The notes beneath the pieces were generated by a model, which saw nothing but the letters and a program-made list of their open reading frames with translations, ran no database searches and was not told the DNA's origin. A DNA stretch of 64,000 bases from Ceratotherium simum simum (lineage: Eukaryota; Chordata; Mammalia; Perissodactyla; Rhinocerotidae), in the NCBI RefSeq assembly GCF_000283155.1, contig NW_004454178.1, positions 923,888 to 987,887 of the forward strand, in the 5' to 3' direction. Of the stretch, positions 36,720-47,740 are shown piece by piece (the stretch's first letter is position 1; the number at the start of each line of letters is the position of its first letter). Position numbers and translations under genes: made by a program.

Positions 36720-37480
36720 AAAGAATAATACTAATGATAGAGTAGAACAGGCGTTCTTCCAAGGGCTTTACCTGTACTGTGCTTATTTTTAAATATGTCT
36801 GCAAATTCTTTGACAGTCCTCCTGTTGAGAGGTGGGATCTGTGTTGCTTCCTCTTGACTCTGGAGGAACCTCAGTGACTTACTTTTAAGCAACAGACTGC
36901 AGCAGGAGTGTGCTGCGTAGCTTTTGAAGCTAGATCAGAAAAGGCCGTGCAGCTTCACCTGGTTGTCTTGGGATGCCCTCTCTGGGTGAAGTGAGCTGTA
37001 AAGAGTTCAGCCACCCTGAGACTGACACTCAGGAGAGGCTGTGTATCTTTGCTCCAAGGGACAGCCTGAGCTGAGCTCCCAGCTGGCAGGCAGCATCAAC
37101 TGTCAGCCACGTGAGTGAGCCATCTTGGGCATACAGACCACGTAAGTCTCCACATAATACAGCCCCAGCCCATCGCTAATTGTAACTGCACTCGAGACTC
37201 TAAGTGAGAACTACCCTGCAGAGACTTCCCCAATTCCTGACTCACGAATCGTGAGCACAATGAAATGGCTGTTTATGCCAGTAAGATTTGGACTAAGCGT
37301 TTGTTATGTAACACTTGTAACCAGAAAATATATTGACTCATTTACTCCTCACAATAATGTTACAAAATAGCTACTCTTATTTTTCTCATTTTTCAGATGA
37401 AGATACTGACCCCCAAAGATGTTAAGTGGCATTTTCAATGTTTCATGGCTTGTGAGCAACAATGCTGGTATTTGAACCCA
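36720..37480 (-). repeat. MIR SINE, antisense, split by an LTR
   Basis: The left part (about 36,720-36,790) reads 'acaggcgttcttccaagggctttacctgtact'. The right part (about 37,330-37,480) reads 'attgactcatttactcctcacaataatg', 'cagatgaagatactgac', 'tatttgaacccaggtag'. The two halves join to one antisense MIR, with the MLT1-type LTR between them. Confidence 0.7.
36796..37328 (+). mobile_element. MLT1-type solo LTR (ERVL-MaLR)
   Basis: The sequence follows the MLT1 order: 'gaacctcagtgacttacttttaagcaa', 'agaaaaggccgtgcagcttcacctgg', 'cagccacgtgagtgagccatcttgg', 'cccaattcctgactcacgaatcgtgagcacaatgaaatg'. There is no internal region, so it is a solo LTR, non-coding and ancient. It begins tgtctgc at 36796; the right end is uncertain by a few bases. 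Confidence 0.85.
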
Positions 37481-37518
37481 GGTAGTAAGTCTCCAGGGTC
37501 CTTGCTCTTAAGGATCTT

Positions 37519-37765
37519 GAAATGGTTGTTATCAGGGCCGGCCCTGTGGCTTGGTGGTTAAGTGCGCGCGCTGCGATGCTGGTGGCCCGGGTTCGGATCC
37601 CGGGTGCGCATTGAGGCACCACTTCTCCGTTCATCCTGAGGCCAAGTCCCGCATACAGCAACTAGAAGGATGTGCAGCTACGACATACAACTATCCACTG
37701 GGGCTTTGGGGGGAAAAAAATAAAATAAAATCTTAAAAAAAAAAAAAAAGAAATGGTTGTTATCA
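37519..37765 (+). mobile_element. ERE SINE with perfect 16-bp target-site duplication
   Basis: The element 37535-37749 starts GGGCCGGCCCTGTGGCTTGG, carries 'tggttaagtgcgcgcgctg' and 'gggttcggatcccgggtgcg' (A/B-box-like parts), and ends in an A-rich tail. Flanks gaaatggttgttatca at 37519-37534 and 37750-37765 are identical. The 3' body differs from the other EREs here ('ttcatcctgaggccaagtcccg', 'cactggggctttgggg'), so it is a distinct subfamily. Confidence 0.93.
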
Positions 37766-38539
37766 TATCTGAACTTGTTAGTGCCATTTCAAATCCTTTT
37801 GGCCTCACCTGGTTTCTGGAGTCAGTGACCACTTGTTCTAGCTCCAGCCACTCCTGTGGAGACCAATACTGTGTGGACTCTTGCCAACTTCACCTTGCCT
37901 AATGCCCCTGCCATATGCGCTACTAGTGACCCAGGAATGTCTCTTGCGTACCAAACACCCTTTGTTGGTTCCCTTAATCCTGCCCACATCCCTGTAAACG
38001 GTCTTTTCGTTGAAATCTCTTCAGTGGAACGGTTGAGTTGATGCTGAACATCTTCGTTGATGCTGAGCCATGAGATGTTACAAGACCCTCTCTGAGACCA
38101 CACGTATGTCTCCAGGGCTTGTGGAGGAACTAACGCTCCATAGAAGAAATCAAACCTCCACATGAACTTTTCTGCTTTCCCTCTGTAGATCTATACCCTT
38201 GAGAAGCAGTTATTCTGAGGAACAGTTTCTCAGAAGACAGTTCCCAGATAGCAATCAATTACATTTGATACAAAGTAGTACTCAGCTTGGTAATGCACCA
38301 TACTATTAGCTTCGCCTCCTTCCTTGTGGCGTCTATTTTTGGTTCCCTCCTACCCCCCCCCCGGATTGCCCTCCCTAGTACGAAGTACCATAAACTATTA
38401 TATCAAGCCCTGCTTTCTGGGAAGCTCAGACCAAATAACAGCCAAACATATTTTCATTAAATTATTATGCCTATATATACATACAATATGCATTGTTTTC
38501 CACATTTTAAACTTCTGAAATAAATGGTTTTATACCATA
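37766..38539. other. Intergenic, unassigned
   Basis: Contains a C run at 38,355-38,362 and short chance frames; I see no gene or clear repeat until L1-like sequence starts near 38,540. Confidence 0.5.
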
Positions 38540-38913
38540 AAATCATTCTGCAAGTTGTTTTGTTCACTCAACACTATGTTTTTTAAATTTTCTTTTGTTG
38601 ATACATGCAGCTATAAATCATACATGTTAAATGCTATGTATTATTCTATTGTGTGAATATATCATAGATAACTTATCCATTCTCCATATATGCATAGGAT
38701 GCTTAGAATTCATTGCTAAAATACTGGTGTCATGAGCAATTATTGCTCTTAGCTTTTTGTGCACATAAATCCTCCAGGGTTTACTTAGGGAATTGTTGGA
38801 TTGAAGTGTGCACATATTTCAACTTTACTAGATATTGCCAAATTGGTCTCCAAAATGATTTTATAAATTAAACCCTCATTGGCAGTCCTATGTATTCTTG
38901 ACAAAACTTGGTA

Positions 38914-41394
38914 TATCAGACTTTTTTTTAAAGAAAGACTTTATTTTTTAGACAGTTTTAGGTTTACAGCAAAATTGAGAGGAAGATAGAGATTTCTCAT
39001 ATATCGTCTGCCGCCACACATGCATAGCTTCCCTGATCATCGACATCTCCATCAGTGGTGCATTTGTTACAACTGATGAACCTGCATTGGTATGTCATAA
39101 TCACCCAAAATCCATAGTTTGCTTCAGGGTTCCCTCTTGGCGCTGTGTATTCTCTGGGTTTGGACAAATAATGACATGTATCCACTGTTATAGTACCATA
39201 CAGAGTATTTTCACTGCCTTAAAAATCCTTTGTACTCCACCTGTCCTTCCCTCCCCCTTCGGCAATCCCTGACAGCCACTGATCTTTTTACTGTCTCCAT
39301 ACTTTTTCCTTCTCCAGAATGTCATATAGTTGGAATCATATAGTACATGTAGCCTTTTCAGATTGGCTTCTTTCACTTAGTAGTATGCATTTAAGTTCCT
39401 CCATGTCTTTCCATGGCTTGATAGCTCATTTCTTTGTAGTGCTGAATAATGTTTCATTTTCTGGATGTACCAAAGTCTATTTATCCATTCGCCTATTGAA
39501 AGATGTCTCAGTTGCTTCCAGGTTTTGGAAATTATGAACAAAACTGCTAAGTATCTACAAGGAGATTTTTGTGTGGACATAAATTTTCAGTTTATTTGGC
39601 TAAATACCAAGGAGTGCAATTGCTGAATCTTATGGCAAGGGTATGTTTAGTTTTATAAGAAACCAACAAACTGTCTTCTGAAGTGGCTGTGCCATTTTGC
39701 ACTCCCACCAGCAATGTATGAGAGTTCCTGTTGCTCCACAAACTCACCAGTATTTGGTGTTGTCAGTGTTCCAGACCTGTGCCACTCTAATAGGTGTGTA
39801 GTGGTATCTCATTGTTGTTTTAATTTGCATTTCCATGATGACAGATGATGTGAAGCATATTTTAATATGCTTATTTTCCATCTGTCTATCTTCTTTGGTG
39901 AGGTGTCTGTTAAGATCTCTGGCCCATTTTTAAATTGGGTTATTTTTCTTTTTTTATTATTATCATTATTATTATTATTATTTTTGAGGAAGATTGGCCC
40001 TGGGATAACATCTGCCAATCCTCCTCTTTTTGCTGAGGAAGACTGGCCCTGGGCTAACATCCATGCCCATCTTCCTCCACTTTATATGGGACGCTGCCAC
40101 AGCATGGTTTGACAAGCGGTGCATCGGTGAGCGCCCGAGATCCGAACTGGCAAACCTCGGGCCGCCACAGCGGAGCGCGCGCACTTAACCGCTTGTGCCA
40201 CCAGGCCGGCCCCGGGTTATTTGTTTTCTTATTGTTGAGTTTTAGAAGTTGTTTATATGTTTTGGATAACAGTCCTTTATCATCTGTGTCTTTTGCAAAT
40301 ATTTTCTTCCAGTCTCTGGCTCGTCTTCTCATTCTCTTGACATTGTCTTTCATAGAGCAGAAGTTTTTGATTTTAGTGAAGTCGAGCTTATCAATTATTT
40401 CTTTCATGGATTGTGTCTTTGGTGTTTTATCTAAAAAGCCATCACCATACCCAAGGTTTTCCCCTATGTCATCTTCTAGGAGTTTTATACCTTTGCATTT
40501 TACGTTTAGGTCTATGATCCATTTTGAGTTAATTTTCGTGAAGAGTGTTAAGGTCTGTGTCTAGATTCATTTTTTTTGCATGTGCATGTCCAGTTGTTCC
40601 AGCACCATTTGTTGAAGAGACTGTCTTTGCAACCTGTATTGCCTTTGCTCCTTTATCAAAGATCAGTGACTATATTTATGTGGGTCTATTTCTAGGATCT
40701 CTATTCTGTTCCGTTGATCTATTTGTCTATTCTTTCACCAATACCGCACACTGTCTTGATTGCTGTAGCTTTATAGTGAGTCTTGAAGTTGGGTAGTGTC
40801 AGTCCTCCAACTTTGTTCTTCTTCAATATTGTGTTGGCTATTCTGGTCTTTTGCCTCTCCATATAAACTTTAGAATCCGTTTGTCAATATTTATAAAATA
40901 ACTTGCTGGGATTTTAATTGAGATTGCATTGAATCTCTAGATCAAGTTGGGAAGAACTGACGTCTGGATAATATTGAGTCTCTTATCCATGAACACGGAA
41001 TATCTCTTTATTTAGTTAGTTCCTCTTTGATTTTATTCATCCGAGTTTTGTAGTTTTCTTCATATAGATCTTGTACATTTTTTTTAGATTTATATCTAAG
41101 TTTTTCATTTTTGAGCGTGCTAATATAAATGGTATTGTGTTTTTAATTTCCAGATCGACTTGTTAATTGCTGGTATAAAGGAAAGTGATTGACTTTTGTA
41201 TAATAACCTTCCATCCTGCAACCTTGCTGTAGTCACTTATTAGTTCCAGGAGTTTTTTCCTCAATTCTTTTGAATTTTCTCCATAGATAATCATATCATC
41301 TGTGAACAAAGTTTTATTTCTTCCTTCTCAATAAGTATACCTTTTATTTCCTTTTCTTGTCCTGTTCCATTAGCTAGAATTTATCAGACTTTTT
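38914..41394 (-). mobile_element. L1 LINE, antisense, 5'-truncated, nested in older L1
   Basis: Starts with a T run (tail complement) and 'agacagttttaggtttacagcaaaattgagagg', a typical L1 3'UTR complement. It continues through ORF2 complement to 'ccttttatttccttttcttgtcctgttcc'. Flanks tatcagacttttt at 38914-38926 and 41382-41394 are identical 13-mers. The ORF2 frame is broken. An ERE interrupts it at 39946-40213. Confidence 0.9.
39937..40222 (-). mobile_element. ERE1 SINE, antisense, nested in L1
   Basis: Antisense ERE1 from a T-rich tail with tta/att repeats (39946-39983) to the head complement 'cttaaccgcttgtgccaccaggccggcccc' (40213). Flanks gggttattt at 39937-39945 and 40214-40222 are identical, and the L1 text resumes exactly after them. 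Confidence 0.93.
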
Positions 41395-42369
41395 AATTTT
41401 TTTAAGTTTGTGTATTTAGAGAGGAATTAAATTGTCTTTATTTGCATTTCCCAGCTTATTGATGAGATTGAGCATACTGATTATTGACATTATTGATGCA
41501 ATACAAGTGTATTCTCATTTCTCAAATTTTTTGTCATTGCTTATTGCCTTTGTAATATATCTTAGTTATTCTGGATCCAAATCCTTTGTTAATTAAAAGA
41601 ATTGCAAATATCTTTTCCCAGTCTAAGATGTATACTTTCATTATATGAGTCTTTCATTGAAAAGAATATTTAATATTTTTGAATTATCTATATTTTCTCA
41701 TATAGATTTAACTTTGTGAGTCTTTTACAAAAAAGATTCCAAATATTTATAAGAAACCAGGAGATTGAAAACATCCATTTATTTTTTAAAAATTAAAAAT
41801 TTTGCTTTTTACATTTAGGTCTTTAACTCATCTTGAATTTATTTTTTGGTATGGTTTCAGGTAGGAATCTCAATTTTCTTTATTCTCAGAGAGACAACAC
41901 ATTCCATTGAGTCACATATGATCTCCTCACATTTCATTTTTTGGAATTTTTCTTCTGTTCTACTAGTTAATTTTTCTATCGCTATGTCATCAATCACATT
42001 CTCTTAATTACTGTATAGTCTTGTGATTCCTCACCCATTTTTTTCTTTTTCAAATCTCTCTTGGCTCTTGATTCCTTGCTCTTCTATATGAATTTTAGGA
42101 ACAGCTTTTTAGAGGTTTTATGAAAAGTCCTGAAATAACATTAGATTAGAAGAATAACAATGTATCTTTATAGACATGAGTTTTCCTACCTAGGCACATG
42201 GTATTTTTGCAAATCTTTATGCCTTTAAACAATTAATTTTATTATTTTCCACAAAAGTATTAAATATTTTTATTTATTCCTGGATATCTTATAGACTCTC
42301 TTGCTATTCTTTAGGTTAAACAGACAAATTTTAGAACAAATAAATATGATATTTAGAGAATGATGAATT

Positions 42370-42565
42370 TTATGAAATAAAAAAGAGGGACATATAACAG
42401 ACCATTACTGGAACAGGATAGGGAGGACTATTTTAGGCAAGTTACTAAATAGTCTTATATGAAGTTATATTTTGGCTGAGACCTGAATGGGGAAAAGGTG
42501 CTGGCCCTATAAAGATATGGAGGAAGAAAGACCAGCAGTCCGAGGTCCTTGAGAGGCCTCATACT
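42370..42565 (-). repeat. L2 LINE remnant, antisense
   Basis: 'actattttaggcaagttac', 'ttggctgagacctgaatgg', 'gaggtccttgagagg' follow the antisense L2 3' region. Confidence 0.55.
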
Positions 42566-44028
42566 TCACCTCCAAATTCTATTGGCTGCCATAGAGTAAT
42601 GGTGTGCTCTTGCCAAAAACTGTTTTTAATAATTACCGTGAGTGTTTATATTACTACTAGCTCTCATATACTTACACAGCATTCTGGATTCTACTTACTG
42701 AAGCAGTCTTTTCCAAAACCCAGCCAGAGATCTCCCCTGCTCAGCCTATCTGCCAAGAATGTTTATTTATATACTCATCTAGCAACTCAGCATCCGGCCA
42801 CTGTAAGAGCTTGACCTTCCACTTGAAAGAGAGGATAACCTTCCAGGCTGACATACACCTGGCTACCTCTGTCAGGATCTTCCTGCAGTTTGCTTTCACG
42901 TGCTTCTTAAGGCCTGGTAGCCAGTTTCCTCTTCTGGCCCAAGGCCGCTCCATCACTGGGCACCATCTTTGGGAAAGCTCCGCATCCAATCCAATGTCTT
43001 ACACTCTGGATGATAATGTCATGCAGCAATTACAATGGAGCTGGTTCGTTAACTGTGATGGTGTAATTGAGCAGATTAACTCAGTTCTCAGCTTTCCTCC
43101 AACTGTGTTCATCTGAATTGAAAAGGAAATGTAGGAAAGAAGGCAATGTAGATGAAAGCACTTAGGGAGAGCAAGTTTCTTCCCAAAAGCCAAAAAATAT
43201 TTGGCGGTTTTCAATGGGTGTATGAGAAGTACACCATCATGATAATCTTGATTCTTCACTAAAATATTATTTTGAAAACTGATCTTGACAGTGTTTACTA
43301 TAGATTTCTTCCACCCCCAGATGACTCATTGCCTTAAGGGCATTTGGGAATGGAAAGGGACACTAGCTCTTCTTCATCTTTTGCCATCAACGGAGCAATT
43401 CTTTCATACGTCCTTGAGCAGCTCGCATTTACATGACTCATAGTACTTCTTCCAAACCCCACACTACACAATACTCAGTATCTTAGTGGAAAGTTGGAAC
43501 AGAAATTTGAAGCCAGACGTCACAGTTTCTTTCATCACTTACTGTGTAACCTCAGGCAAGTTGTGTTTCCTTTTTCTTTAAAAGTTGATAGCAGAGCTTT
43601 TTGGATCAACTGATTGATGCACTTAAAACAGATCTTGGCATATAACAAGTATTCGGTATATGTTATCTGCTATCAATATTTTTCTGACAGATTCTTTACT
43701 TCTCCCCCATCAAATGTCACTCTGGAAAAATGATCTTACTGATTACTTCACAGCTTACATAGCCATCAAGCCTGAATTCTCTTATATTCTCATCCTTTGT
43801 CCTTTCCTGCTAACTTAGCTTCTATCATTCTTCGTTTTTATCTCCCATATTTGAAATTATTCCTCCACCCAGAATGATTAATCCAGCTGTGCACCAGATA
43901 TAGTCTCCTCCAGAATCTTATTAATTAATTATCTTCTCTTTCAAATATCCTCAATATTTCCTTCTTCAATAATTCTTTAATACTGGCCCATAAACTTGTC
44001 CAAGCCTTTTATTTTAAAAAAAATTCCA
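42566..44028. other. Intergenic, partly single-copy-looking
   Basis: 42,566-43,480 shows no repeat I recognise and contains the homeodomain-like motif cluster noted at 42,980-43,110. A MIR-like remnant lies near 43,500-43,680 ('cacttactgtgtaacctcaggcaagtt'). Repeat-like, L2-ish text follows to the L1 at 44,029. No gene seen. Confidence 0.5.
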
Positions 44029-44795
44029 TGGTACAGCCACTATGGAAGACAATTTGGCAGTTTCTTACAAATCTAATCATACTCTTAAAATACAGTCCAG
44101 CAATTGCACTCTTAGGTATTTAACCAAATGAGTTGAAAACTTACATCCACACAAAAACCCACATGTGAAATGTTTGTAGCATCTTTATTCAAAACTGCCA
44201 AAACTGGAAGCAACCAAGATGTCCTTTAATGGGTGAATGGATAAACAAACTGGCACATCTTACAGTGGAATATTACTCAGCAAGGAGGAAGAGAAGTGAG
44301 CTATCAAGCCACAAAAGGACATGGAAAAAACTTACATGCATGTTGCTAAGTGAAAGAAGCCAATCTGAAAAAGTTACGTACTGTATGATTCCAACTATAT
44401 GACATTCTGGAAAAGGTAAAACTAGAGACAGTGAAAAGAAAGGTTGCCAGGGGTTAGGGAGCGATGGAATAGGTGGAGAACAGAGGACTTTTAGGGCATG
44501 AAACTATTCTGTATGATCATAATGATGGATACATGACATTATTTGGTAAAACCTATAAAGCTGCACACCCCAAAGCTGAACTCCAATGTAAACCATAGAT
44601 TTAGTTAATAATAATGTATCAATATTGGCTCATCAATAATAACAAATGGACCACACCAACACAAATTGTTAATAACAGAGGAAACTGTGGGCTGGAAGAG
44701 AGACAGTATATGAAAACTCTCTATACTTTTTGTTTAATTTGTCTGTAAACCTAAAACTGCTCTAAGAAATAAAGTCTATTAAGAATAATTTTTAG
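44029..44795 (+). repeat. L1 LINE 3' end (older, L1M-type)
   Basis: 'ggtacagccactatggaagacaatttggcag', 'gcaattgcactcttaggtatttaacc', 'gtggaatattactcagcaa', 'ctgtatgattccaactatatgacattctgg' are ORF2 end plus 3'UTR of an older L1 subfamily. Frame not preserved. It ends near 'aataaagtctattaagaat'. Confidence 0.88.
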
Positions 44796-44929
44796 AAACT
44801 TCCAGAAGTTTTATGTATATAGTTTCACAGCAGCACCTAGATTAGTATTTGATTGAATAACTGGGAGAAGGTATATATGTACACTGGAGAGCAGGAATCT
44901 TGGGGGCTATCTTAGAATTCTGCTTACCC

Positions 44930-46268
44930 CACTATCCTATCTTCCGCTGTCACCTCTCAACAACATCCTCTGTGGTAATAGACTAACGCTGATGTCCCCT
45001 ATACTTCCAAATTTTGGGCTCTTTCTTTTCTCTTTCCATATACTCTCCTGGATTAGTTTATCTACTTCCATGTTTCCAGCTACTTTTTACACAGCATTAA
45101 TCGATTTATCCTACCTAGTTGACTCTTCTGAACTCCATACTTTTATTTCTAGCTGCCTCCTCATGATATCCATTGGAATTTCCAATAGAGACTCAAGGAA
45201 AACTCATTAATGCTCCCATACACACACATAAAATAAGAACATGATTCTCCCTGTCAACTTTCTCTCTCTGTGAATGAGATCATCAATTACTCATTTGCTC
45301 AAAACAGAAAACTTAGAGCTCTGGTTGATATTTATGGAAGGCTTAGTATAGATCAGGGACTCTTCTAAATTCTTTACAAGTATTAACATTTAATCCTCAC
45401 GACATCTCTGTGGGGAAGGTACTATTATTTGGAAACCTTGGCAAAGAAACTTTCCCAGGGTATTATATCTAGTACAAGTTAGGGCTGGAGCCAAAACTGT
45501 CTGGCTCAAGACCTAAGCTCTTAACCACTGTGCTATCTATTTTTCTTTTACCATACCCACATGGCTATCAGGTCCTATTAATCCTATCTCTGCAAGTTCA
45601 TTAAACCTCATCTTCTTATCTCTAGCTGAGCTGTCATGGCCTTGGTTCAGGATCTCATGGAATATTTCTCTCATCTCTAGACTGGGGTTACCATCTACAA
45701 CTCTTGTCTATTTCAAACAACCTCTATATCTTTGTCACATCAATCACCCTTAAGTGGAAATGAGGTTTTTACTTCCCTGCTTAAAGTCTTCCTATCCAAA
45801 CTTCATAGCCCGCCATATAAAGACTTTATCTGATTCCTGCCCATATTTCCTGCCTCAGCCCTTTGTTCGTAAGTGATCTGTATCATGTCTCCCTTTTCTT
45901 TCTTCTTCTTCTTCTTCTTTTTTTTTTTTGCTAAGGAAGATTCGTCCTGAGCTAACGTCTGTTGCCAATCTTCCTCTTTTTGCTTGAGGAAGATTCGCCC
46001 TGAGCTAACATCTGTTCCAATCTTCCTCTATTTTATGTATGGGTCGCCACCACAGCATGGCTGCCAATGAGTAGTGTAGGTCCACGCCCAGGAATCCAGC
46101 CACCAAAGCAGAGCACCCAGAACTTAACCACCAGGCCACAAGGCTGGCCTCTCCCTTTTCTTTACATGTGTGTCTTCACTTCAATCCTGTGAGTTCCTTA
46201 TGAGCAGGAATCTATATAGATTTGTGCTTGGCATATAAAATGAACTCAATAAATATGCATTGAATAGA
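44930..46268 (+). repeat. L2 LINE remnant(s), interrupted by an ERE
   Basis: 'ctgatgtcccctatacttccaaatttt', 'gaactccatacttttatttctagctgcctcctcatgatatcc' (near 45,000-45,190) and 'cttccctgcttaaagtcttcc' (near 45,770) are sense L2. After the ERE, the L2 tail resumes ('gagcaggaatctatatag', 'cttggcatataaaatgaactcaataaatatgcattgaat'). An antisense MIR is embedded near 45,340-45,540. Confidence 0.65.
45888..46163 (-). mobile_element. ERE SINE, antisense, inserted in L2
   Basis: T-rich tail (about 45,902-45,930), then two 'gaggaagattcgccctgagctaaca'-type units and a degraded head complement ending 'ccaggccacaaggctggcc' (46149). Flanks tctcccttttcttt at 45888-45901 and 46150-46163 are identical 14-mers. 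The body is diverged, so the subtype is older than the ERE1 copies. Confidence 0.9.
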
Positions 46269-47039
46269 CTGTATTTGGAGTCTATCTTTCCTTGTTTCAA
46301 GATTCATATTAAAAGACGACTTCAAGAAATTAAATGAATTTATTTTTGTAACTGAAAATACTAATATATACCATATAGTTCTCTCAAATGGAAAAGATGT
46401 ATATATAGTTAATTATACTGGAAATATTTCTGTCTGTTGAGATCAGGCCCTGGTGTCTGATGCTTTATGTAATGGGTTACACCAATATCTTTGCTCAAAA
46501 ACGTGTATGACTGTTTGTTTGCAGGTATTGGATCCACAGCAGTGGTTTTCTACTCAGGCTGCTTCACTTCACCCCACCTTCACTTGTTTTACCGCTAGAT
46601 GAAACATGTAAGGGTCATCCACCTATACAGTGTGTAGGCATTTGACTGTGACAACTGAAGGAAGATGGCGGATCTCAATGGGATGAACAGGGTCACCCAG
46701 TGCACTAACGGACTATGATAAACCACATTTCCTAACAGCGTGGTTCAGATGTTCTTTCCCAAGTTGTAATTAACTGATAGCCACGACTGGTTAGTTTGGA
46801 GACAGTCTTGCTTTGGCAAAACGATCGAGGTTAATTTCTGGTGATGACCATTTAAAAATAAATTCTCACGTCAGAGAACTTTCAGGCTCCCTCTGCCTTG
46901 CCAAGCTCGCTCCCTTCCTGGGTCACACTTCTAATCATTTCCACGTGCTCCTTCCGCCACACCCCGAGGGTGGACTGCTGACCTGCTTGCTAGAGGTGCG
47001 AATGATGACTGCTCTGCGGTTCCCCAAGCTCCTCCTCCC
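46269..47039. other. UNC80 upstream flank
   Basis: Single-copy-looking sequence before the CpG-rich region. It contains aagatggcgg at 46662-46671, a fair match to a YY1 site. No exon recognised. Confidence 0.5.
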
Positions 47040-47740
47040 CAGACGCTGGCAATTCTTGGGGTGCTGAGGTTGGGAGGCAGGACAGGGGGCACTCCTGGGG
47101 GGCAGCTCCGACGGGAGGGAGCCGAATCCCGGGGGCTGAGAGGGCGCGCAGGGCAGCGGCGCGCGGCGCGGGGCGCCGACCCCCTCNNNNNNNNNNNNNN
47201 NNNNNNNNNNNNNNNNNNNNNNNNNNNNNNNNNNNNNNNNNNNNNNNNNNNNNNNNNNNNNNNNNNNNNNNNNNNNNNNNNNNNNNNNNNNNNNNNNNNN
47301 NNNNNNNNNNNNNNNNNNNNNNNNNNNNNNNNNNNNNNNNNNNNNNNNNNNNNNNNNNNNNNNNNNNNNNNNNNNNNNNNNNNNNNNNNNNNNNNNNNNN
47401 NNNNNNNNNNNNNNNNNNNNNNNNNNNNNNNNNNNNNNNNNNNNNNNNNNNNNNNNNNNNNNNNNNNNNNNNNNNNNNNNNNNNNNNNNNNNNNNNNNNN
47501 NNNNNNNNNNNNNNNNNNNNNNNNNNNNNNNNNNNNNNNNNNNNNNNNNNNNNNNNNNNNNNNNNNNNNNNNNNNNNNNNNNNNNNNNNNNNNNNNNNNN
47601 NNNNNNNNNNNNNNNNNNNNNNNNNNNGGGCGCGCGGGGCGCTCGGGGCCGCCGCTGCGCCTGAGGCCGCGCCGCAGCCGCAGCTCCCTCCCGGGGCCGG
47701 AAGGCAAGCCCTCTGCGCTCGCTGAAAAGCACGCATTTAA
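47040..47740 (+). promoter_or_regulatory. UNC80: CpG-rich UNC80 promoter / first-exon region (with gap)
   Basis: GC and CpG content rise sharply from about 47,090 to the gap ('gggcgcgcagggcagcggcgcgcggcgcg') and resume after it ('ggcgcgcggggcgctcggggccgccgctgcg'), falling off by about 47,740. Its position just upstream of the second coding exon makes it the UNC80 promoter and first-exon CpG island. The start site and the ATG exon are not visible. Confidence 0.75.
47187..47627. other. Assembly gap (441 N) probably hiding UNC80 exon 1
   Basis: A run of 441 N bases lies inside the CpG island. The UNC80 first coding exon (about 31 residues in human, from memory) is not found on either side of it, so it most likely falls within the gap. 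All frames that run through the N block are artefacts. Confidence 0.9.

Larger units (their letters stand above)
38540..42320 (-). repeat. Older L1 LINE, antisense, split by a younger L1
   Basis: The left part (about 38,540-38,913) has 'ttactagatattgccaaattggtctcc', the complement of the ORF2 C-terminal region. The right part (41,395 to about 42,320) resumes with 'tttatttgcatttcccagcttattgatgagattgagcat' and 'caaatatcttttcccagtct'. The order across the gap is that of a single antisense L1, so the block between is an insertion. Confidence 0.8.

Noticed and set aside
37535..37610. tRNA-like sequence with A/B-box-like motifs
   Set aside because: It is the head of an ERE SINE with A-tail and target-site duplication, not a functional tRNA gene. 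The same applies to the other ERE heads.
39319..40796. Frames of up to 151 codons on both strands
   Set aside because: They are pieces of an antisense L1 ORF2 and of the ERE inside it, not host genes.
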